A program made the position numbers and the translations under genes. Below are positions 40,243-44,513 of a stretch of 44,513 nt of DNA, one piece after another. Under the pieces are notes generated by a model, which searched no databases, was not told where the DNA came from, and saw nothing but the letters and a program-made list of their open reading frames with translations. Where the stretch lies: positions 1-44,513 of IMG/VR virus record IMGVR_UViG_3300008113_000095; one strand, written 5' to 3'. Positions within the stretch are counted from its first letter, which is position 1; the number at the start of each line of letters is the position of its first letter. This DNA is from a virus.

Positions 40243-41046
40243 CTATATTAATTTCTTGAGCATTGGCTTTTCAGATGCCCAAGCATGTAAAGAAGTTATG
40301 TGCATTGTTAGCATACCTGGTTTTACACCCTCCCAATTTTCAGGATCTTCCAACTTACATTGTTCAATAAGCCAGAATACTTTTTTAGCACATAAGTAAA
40401 TGTCATCTCTAAAATGTCTGAAAAAGTCACATGATCTAATGTAGTAGACTACGTGTACCCAATCCCCGCGTCTTATAAAATGATATCCTATAGTACAAGG
40501 AACTCTTTCTCCGTGAACTGTACCAGTATCTTCAGGAAACCATATTGGTAAAAATGCTTGTCTTGTAAAAGGTTCTCTAACCATTAAATCTACAACATCA
40601 CCAAAATCACCATATTGATATCTGAATCCCATTATTGGTGTATCTTCTAGTACCGTACCGTCTTTTGCTAGGTTTCTATACTTTGGCCAAATTCTTTCCG
40701 GATATGTATGTGAGAATTTCTCATTACCTCCAAATTCAGCATTATTCTTTTGCGCATAAGGCCATCTCTCGTGGGATGGGGGTGGATTTAAAGGAAATCC
40801 ACTAACTCTTTCCTCAAAATGCTCATCCGCCCAATCGAAATTAGGTTTTATTTGTTCACCTATTACGTTAATATCTTCATCCATCTGACAAGAGAACGAA
40901 AGATTCAATGTTTCGATCATGGCATATTTAGGATCATGTTTAATTTCCTTACCCTGCCATCTCTCTGTATGAACTATATAGGAGTAATCATACATTTGCT
41001 GAGCAGCCCATTTAATCACATCATTAAATCTTCCAAACTTTTTCAT
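40243..41046 (-). CDS. Thymidylate synthase-family enzyme, possibly dCMP-specific
   Basis: 267 residues. Catalytic Cys in RVPCTIGYHF (C184) and the phosphate/dUMP box YYIRSCDFFRHFRDDIYLCA (201-220), which aligns with the ThyA RSADxFLGxPFNIxxYA segment. In ThyA the Asn of PFN reads the uracil ring; here the aligned residue is Asp. Asp at this position is known to make the fold prefer dCMP, as in T4 dCMP hydroxymethylase. The reaction is therefore methylation of dUMP or hydroxymethylation of dCMP; I cannot decide. N-terminus NDVIKWAAQQMYDYS is atypical. A dCMP deaminase is also encoded (14413). Confidence 0.78.
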   Translation of the reverse strand: MKKFGRFNDVIKWAAQQMYDYSYIVHTERWQGKEIKHDPKYAMIETLNLSFSCQMDEDINVIGEQIKPNFDWADEHFEERVSGFPLNPPPSHERWPYAQKNNAEFGGNEKFSHTYPERIWPKYRNLAKDGTVLEDTPIMGFRYQYGDFGDVVDLMVREPFTRQAFLPIWFPEDTGTVHGERVPCTIGYHFIRRGDWVHVVYYIRSCDFFRHFRDDIYLCAKKVFWLIEQCKLEDPENWEGVKPGMLTMHITSLHAWASEKPMLKKLI

Positions 41047-41089
41047 CAGATATTTTTTGCTATTATACGTATTTTATTTCAATTGTTTC

Positions 41090-42157
41090 CTATTTGTTGA
41101 ATCTATCTAGTGAATTTTTAGATATATGATTAAATCTAACTTTACCTATAAATTCACCAACAGTTAAACAGTCAGTGTAGCTCATTGCAGATCTTAGATA
41201 GTCTCTAAAATTTTCACACCATCCGGTAATTGTATATTCTACTGGTTGCATTTTAGATATTCCCTCTGATGTTTTTAAATCCGTTTTTCCTAGACTTTTT
41301 TGAACCTCTTTTGTTGACATTCCTCTGAATTTCTTAAAGAATTTTCTACCAGCTTCAAATTGCAAAAGAACATCTATTGAGTACTGGTCTACTTTTCCAC
41401 CTGGTTCTGTCCAAGAATCATATTTTCTATTGCTCTCGTATGTTTCCCCGCAACTCTCTAAAGCTTTATTAAACATACTTCCAAGCATAACATAATCAGC
41501 TCCAAGTGCAAGAGCCTTTATAACATCAGCATATTTTTTAAATCCACCATCAGCAACTATTTTAGTTGTGATATTTCTTTCCTTCTGAATTTTTGCGGTT
41601 TCATGAATCAGTGAAGCCATAGGATATCCTACTCCAGTTTGGACCGTAGTTAAACACCCAGCTCCGTTTCCAATACCCATTCTAACAAAATCAGCACCTG
41701 CTTGAGCAAGAGATAAGAATGTTAGTGGATTAGCACAATTTCCTACCATAAGCACTAGAGATCTGCCATATTTTTCTTTAGCTTCTAATACCATATCTCT
41801 AACTATATCCATATGACCGTTAGCTATATCAATTAAGGCGTACGATTTTTCTCCTGGCTTAAGGTTTATATGGTTATCTAAAAATATCTCTTTAAAATCG
41901 TCTAAACCATAAGAATACCAAGTCCTATAGTCTGTTGAATAGTAATCTTTGTGGTACCCTGAAGACATTCTGGGAATAATTCCATATATTTTATTCTCCT
42001 GGAAAACTTTATAGTTAGAATGGTCTATAACAGTGTCCATCGGAGCGGTAAATAGAGGGAACATTTGTTTCTCGTCGAAAATATCGACTTTTTTTCTAGA
42101 TCTTATACTAGTGTGTAATTCCGGTTCTATCAGAATATCATCAAAGTCAAATAACAT
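41090..42157 (-). CDS. GMP reductase / IMP dehydrogenase-family enzyme
   Basis: 355 residues, the GMP reductase size, without CBS domains. TIM-barrel motifs: FDDILIEP (start), TAPMDTV (38-44), DIANGH (110-115), MGIGNGAGCLTT with the catalytic Cys (C168), VADGGFK (201-207) and LGADYVMLGSMF (218-229). GMP reductase has D(V/I)ANG at the position where IMP dehydrogenase has SSQGN, so reductase is the better fit: GMP plus NADPH to IMP. The C-terminus retains FRGMSTKE. Rare in phages; neighbouring deoxynucleotide enzymes suggest purine-pool control. It is divergent from the plus gene at 42222. Confidence 0.85.
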   Translation of the reverse strand: MLFDFDDILIEPELHTSIRSRKKVDIFDEKQMFPLFTAPMDTVIDHSNYKVFQENKIYGIIPRMSSGYHKDYYSTDYRTWYSYGLDDFKEIFLDNHINLKPGEKSYALIDIANGHMDIVRDMVLEAKEKYGRSLVLMVGNCANPLTFLSLAQAGADFVRMGIGNGAGCLTTVQTGVGYPMASLIHETAKIQKERNITTKIVADGGFKKYADVIKALALGADYVMLGSMFNKALESCGETYESNRKYDSWTEPGGKVDQYSIDVLLQFEAGRKFFKKFRGMSTKEVQKSLGKTDLKTSEGISKMQPVEYTITGWCENFRDYLRSAMSYTDCLTVGEFIGKVRFNHISKNSLDRFNK

Positions 42158-42197
42158 ATGTTTTATTTTTTATATCGATTAGGGTAATAAAAATTCC

Positions 42198-42208
42198 AGG
42201 ATATATAA
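42198..42208 (+). promoter_or_regulatory. Candidate phage promoter AGGATATATAA
   Basis: Motif copy 13 bases before the plus-strand ATG at 42222, the same spacing and leader as at 37360. Confidence 0.5.
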
Positions 42209-42221
42209 GAAAAAAGAATAA

Positions 42222-43541
42222 ATGAAAAAATCTGTACTATCATTCTTCGAATTTGTCAACGAGTCTTACGTAAAAGTATACGAGGAATCTAAGGATAATA
42301 AGGGAGAATCTAAGAAAGATGGATCTGGTGAATATAATTGGGATTTTAATTTTGAATCTGGTAAATTTCTAAAATCTGATATAGGCGAGGATTCATTGAA
42401 GAAGATAAAAGAAGATTTTAAAAAAAATATACTACCTACACTAAATGATCCTCAATATACTGGCCAGGTAATAAGTATTAATCTTATTGCATCGACTAGT
42501 AAGGTTTCTCTTGGACCTAATGCTAAAAAAGCTTTAGAAAATGCTGGATATAAAGATCCAACAAACAAAGTATTAGCAGAAGCTAGACTAGACACATTAG
42601 AATCAATAGTAAATGATTTATTGTTTGAGTATTTAGCTTCTAAAGAGGACGACAAGAAAGAATTCATTAAAAATGTAAAAAACAAAATAAAGATTAAAAA
42701 AACTCCAAAACCTAATATTGGTCCAGATTACGAAAAGGGAAAGGACGATAAGGACGACGAAAAATATAAGGCTGTTCAAAAAATATCCTCAGAAATAGAA
42801 ATTATAGGAGAAAGAATAGAAGAAGACAGACTAGTTAGCTGTGGTAAATCAACAAGAGGAACTGGTCAGAAGGGTACAATAGAGAACAATTTTGTTGGTT
42901 ACGAGAAAAATCTTTTTATTAGAACTAAGTCAGGAGATGAAATGAAAATAAAATTCGATCCATTTACAGTTCCTGACTGTTTTATATACAAATATATGGA
43001 TGAAATTAAATTATCAGTATTTAGCGGAAACTTCGGTGGTCTATTAGCACAGCCTTTTGTAGATGCTGAATTTCAGAATTATTTAAAATCTGCTAAAGAG
43101 GGTAAAGTAATTAATCCAGAAAAAAGAAATATAGGAGGTAAAGATTACATAGTTTTTGACTATAAAAAGACAATTAACGAAATATACAATAAAGATAATG
43201 CTCTAGTTAATGCAATAAATAAAAAGATTAAATCTATGGGTATAAAAGGAGATATCAAATCTCTACAACCTAAGTTTTTTGATAGCAACGGTAAAATAGA
43301 GATCTATTCTAATAAAGCTGTTAAAGATATGCCATCTAATGAGAATGTTAAGATGAATGCTTATAATAAGGAATACATTATCAAGAAAATATTACCAACA
43401 CCTCCTATATGCGATCCAGTAGAATTGGAACTGATAGTTAAAAAGAAATTTGTTAGGGATTCATTAGATCTGGTAGTATTTTCTCCATGTGCAGGAACAT
43501 CATTTTCGCTTGATTCTGTATGTAAATCTCCTAAAGGGTAA
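42222..43541 (+). CDS. Large protein with capsid-targeting-like N-terminus
   Basis: 439 residues. MKKSVLSFFEFVNE-SYVK fits the capsid-targeting pattern, with VNE at 12-14. About 70-135 is GQVISINLIASTSKVSLGPN then NKVLAEARLDTLESIVNDLL, which faintly recalls an OmpA-like fold (N-x-x-LAExR), not proven. A charged linker (KGKDDKDDEKYK) near 170 precedes a second beta-rich half (FVGYEKNLFIRTKSGDEMKI). No catalytic motif. Likely packaged virion or host-directed protein. Ends convergent with the CAP gene with a 10-base overlap. Confidence 0.6.
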   Translation: MKKSVLSFFEFVNESYVKVYEESKDNKGESKKDGSGEYNWDFNFESGKFLKSDIGEDSLKKIKEDFKKNILPTLNDPQYTGQVISINLIASTSKVSLGPNAKKALENAGYKDPTNKVLAEARLDTLESIVNDLLFEYLASKEDDKKEFIKNVKNKIKIKKTPKPNIGPDYEKGKDDKDDEKYKAVQKISSEIEIIGERIEEDRLVSCGKSTRGTGQKGTIENNFVGYEKNLFIRTKSGDEMKIKFDPFTVPDCFIYKYMDEIKLSVFSGNFGGLLAQPFVDAEFQNYLKSAKEGKVINPEKRNIGGKDYIVFDYKKTINEIYNKDNALVNAINKKIKSMGIKGDIKSLQPKFFDSNGKIEIYSNKAVKDMPSNENVKMNAYNKEYIIKKILPTPPICDPVELELIVKKKFVRDSLDLVVFSPCAGTSFSLDSVCKSPKG

Positions 43542-44082
43542 CAAACCCGAAGTCAATATTTACTATATACTCCTCTCGATCAGGTCCCATATCTTTTACA
43601 CTTCTTATTATTGATACTCCAACAATATCTATAAACTTTGCTGGTGCATCCTCTGCTAACATTATTTCCTTGTGTTTAGGGGAACTGTCAAAAGATGCTA
43701 TAATATTTTTTGCAATAGATTCGATAGATTCGTTTTTTCTAGCATCCATCGCAGGAATTGTTATCTCTCCGTAGATATTTTTATCAGGTAACATATCTAC
43801 TCTCTGCTCGAAATTTAATTCTTTAAAGTCTTTTAAGTCAAATTGTTCGTCATGTGGTAATTTATCTAGATGCACAAAATGACCTAAACTAGAGCACATT
43901 TTGATATATTTGGAATGATATAGTGCTACTCCAGATACACCGGAATCGTATTTAACAGGGCCCAATCCATGGTTTTTTCTGTAAATGTTAAGTTGCTTAA
44001 CAAATTCCAATTCTAATGCAGATTGGCTGTAAGAGCTTATTACTGAGAATAAGAATAATACCGATAAGAATAGCTTTTTCAT
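43531..44082 (-). CDS. Secreted CAP/SCP-like protein
   Basis: 183 residues. Residues 1-20, MKKLFLSVLFLFSVISSYSQ, are a Sec signal peptide with the SYSQ-type cleavage region common in Flavobacteriia. The rest is a CAP-like (SCP/PR-1) domain: LEFVKQLNIYRKNHGLGPVK (the N..R...GL..(L/V) start), ALYHSKYIKMCSSLGHFVHL (first His region), then GEITIPAMDAR and FDSSPKHKEIMLAEDAPAKF (S-x-x-H...M) and a VSIIRSVKD-like GV end. CAP proteins are extracellular; a phage copy may act in the periplasm at late infection or be a moron. Terminator candidate at 44145 separates it from the next gene. Confidence 0.75.
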   Translation of the reverse strand: MKKLFLSVLFLFSVISSYSQSALELEFVKQLNIYRKNHGLGPVKYDSGVSGVALYHSKYIKMCSSLGHFVHLDKLPHDEQFDLKDFKELNFEQRVDMLPDKNIYGEITIPAMDARKNESIESIAKNIIASFDSSPKHKEIMLAEDAPAKFIDIVGVSIIRSVKDMGPDREEYIVNIDFGFVTL

Positions 44083-44144
44083 AATGTTGTGTTTTATAAT
44101 CTAAATATAGGGAATATTCTACTATAAAAAAAATGATAACACAA

Positions 44145-44170
44145 AAAAAGCCTGGATATCCAGGCTTTTT
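44145..44170. terminator. Bidirectional terminator
   Basis: A perfect 26-base palindrome with core GCCTGGATATCCAGGC flanked by A5/T5. It lies just downstream of the partial gene at the right edge. Confidence 0.8.
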
Positions 44171-44188
44171 ATAAATAATTAATTATTA

Positions 44189-44513
44189 TTAATTTAATCC
44201 AAATGCGTCAAATCCAGGCATTGAAGATCCTCCTCCTTGATTTCCATCCGGGTTTTTAGGTTTACCGTATTTTTTAATATAATCCTGATATTCTTTTTCG
44301 GCATCCATATCATCTAGAGTTTGATTAATGATAGGATCGATTTTAGTTCTATCCTGTATTCTCATAAGTTGTTCTCTAGATTTTAATCTTTTAGTTTCCG
44401 GATCTATAGATTGTTCTAATATAGAATGGAATAATTCTAAACATTCTCTGGCAGGTTTGATTGTTGCTAGTTTTCCGTAAACTAAGAAATGTAATTGCTC
44501 TATAAAGTAAGCA
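44189..44513 (-). CDS. Hypothetical protein, 5' end cut by window
   Basis: 108 codons to the TAA at 44191-44189; the gene continues past the right edge. Hand translation shows a helical body (FIEQLHFLVYGKLATIKPAR, then LELFHSILEQSIDPETKRLK) and a C-terminal linker with GGGSSMPGFDAFGLN. No family recognised. A strong terminator follows. The PGFDAFG-type tail could be a short interaction peptide, which is speculation. Confidence 0.6.
   Translation of the reverse strand, partial: AYFIEQLHFLVYGKLATIKPARECLELFHSILEQSIDPETKRLKSREQLMRIQDRTKIDPIINQTLDDMDAEKEYQDYIKKYGKPKNPDGNQGGGSSMPGFDAFGLN

Overview
The window looks like part of a large, AT-rich (roughly one third GC by eye) T4-type myovirus genome. 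The proteins recognisable by motif and order are T4-type: portal (gp20, two copies), head-completion nuclease (gp4), late sigma factor (gp55), tail tube (gp19, two copies), tail sheath (gp18), large and probable small terminase (gp17, gp16), tail completion protein (gp15), the gp46/gp47 recombination nuclease, gp41 helicase and UvsX. The host is probably a member of Bacteroidota, perhaps a flavobacterium. Start codons sit behind A-rich leaders with no clear Shine-Dalgarno sequence. One secreted protein carries a Flavobacteriia-style signal peptide ending SYSQS. At least one promoter candidate matches the Bacteroidota TAnnTTTG element. All of these assignments come from reading the sequence; no database search was run.

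Layout (nearly everything is on the minus strand, so genes read right to left). 44.2-37.0 kb is an accessory and nucleotide-metabolism block: a secreted CAP-domain protein, a GMP reductase/IMPDH-family enzyme, a thymidylate synthase-family enzyme, an SLT-domain protein, a zinc-ribbon virion-type protein and a SET-domain protein. Four proteins in this block share a short N-terminal peptide resembling the T4 capsid-targeting sequence. 36.9-35.9 kb holds three small proteins. 35.9-29.9 kb is the recombination/replication cluster UvsX - small protein - gp41 - small protein - gp47 - gp46. 29.9-18.7 kb is the virion block gp15 - large neck-like protein - gp16 - gp17 - gp18 - gp19 - gp19', in T4 order. 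18.6-15.1 kb holds a membrane protein, a gp26/gp51-like baseplate-hub pair that overlaps in different frames, and a long low-complexity protein in the tape-measure position. 15.1-12.5 kb has dCMP deaminase, a second (ECF-like) sigma factor and a PD-(D/E)XK nuclease. 12.5-6.5 kb has a membrane/coiled-coil protein, two paralogous structural proteins, a collagen-like fibre and a triple LamG adhesin. 6.5 kb to the left edge has a 774-residue KOW-plus-repeats protein, gp55, gp4, an unknown protein and two tandem portal paralogues, the leftmost cut by the window.

Only three genes are on the plus strand (28190, 37383, 42222). Each leaves a short divergent promoter region. No intergenic gap exceeds about 115 bases and no tRNA or CRISPR array was seen. 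Transcription units are punctuated by clear hairpin terminators (11931, 17111, 18651, 36287, 38192, 44145), two of them directly followed by a recurring GATATATA(A/C) motif that may be the late promoter read by the gp55-like factor.

The strongest unexplained signals are these. (1) A candidate programmed -1 frameshift at the end of the 774-residue protein: an in-frame A AAA AAG heptamer next to the stop, then an 11-bp stem, and an 83-codon ORF without its own ATG. (2) A probable +1 frameshift joining the gp26-like and gp51-like frames. (3) Four proteins with capsid-targeting-like N-termini. (4) A GC-rich structured intergenic element at 39015-39086. (5) Tandem duplication of portal and tail tube genes.
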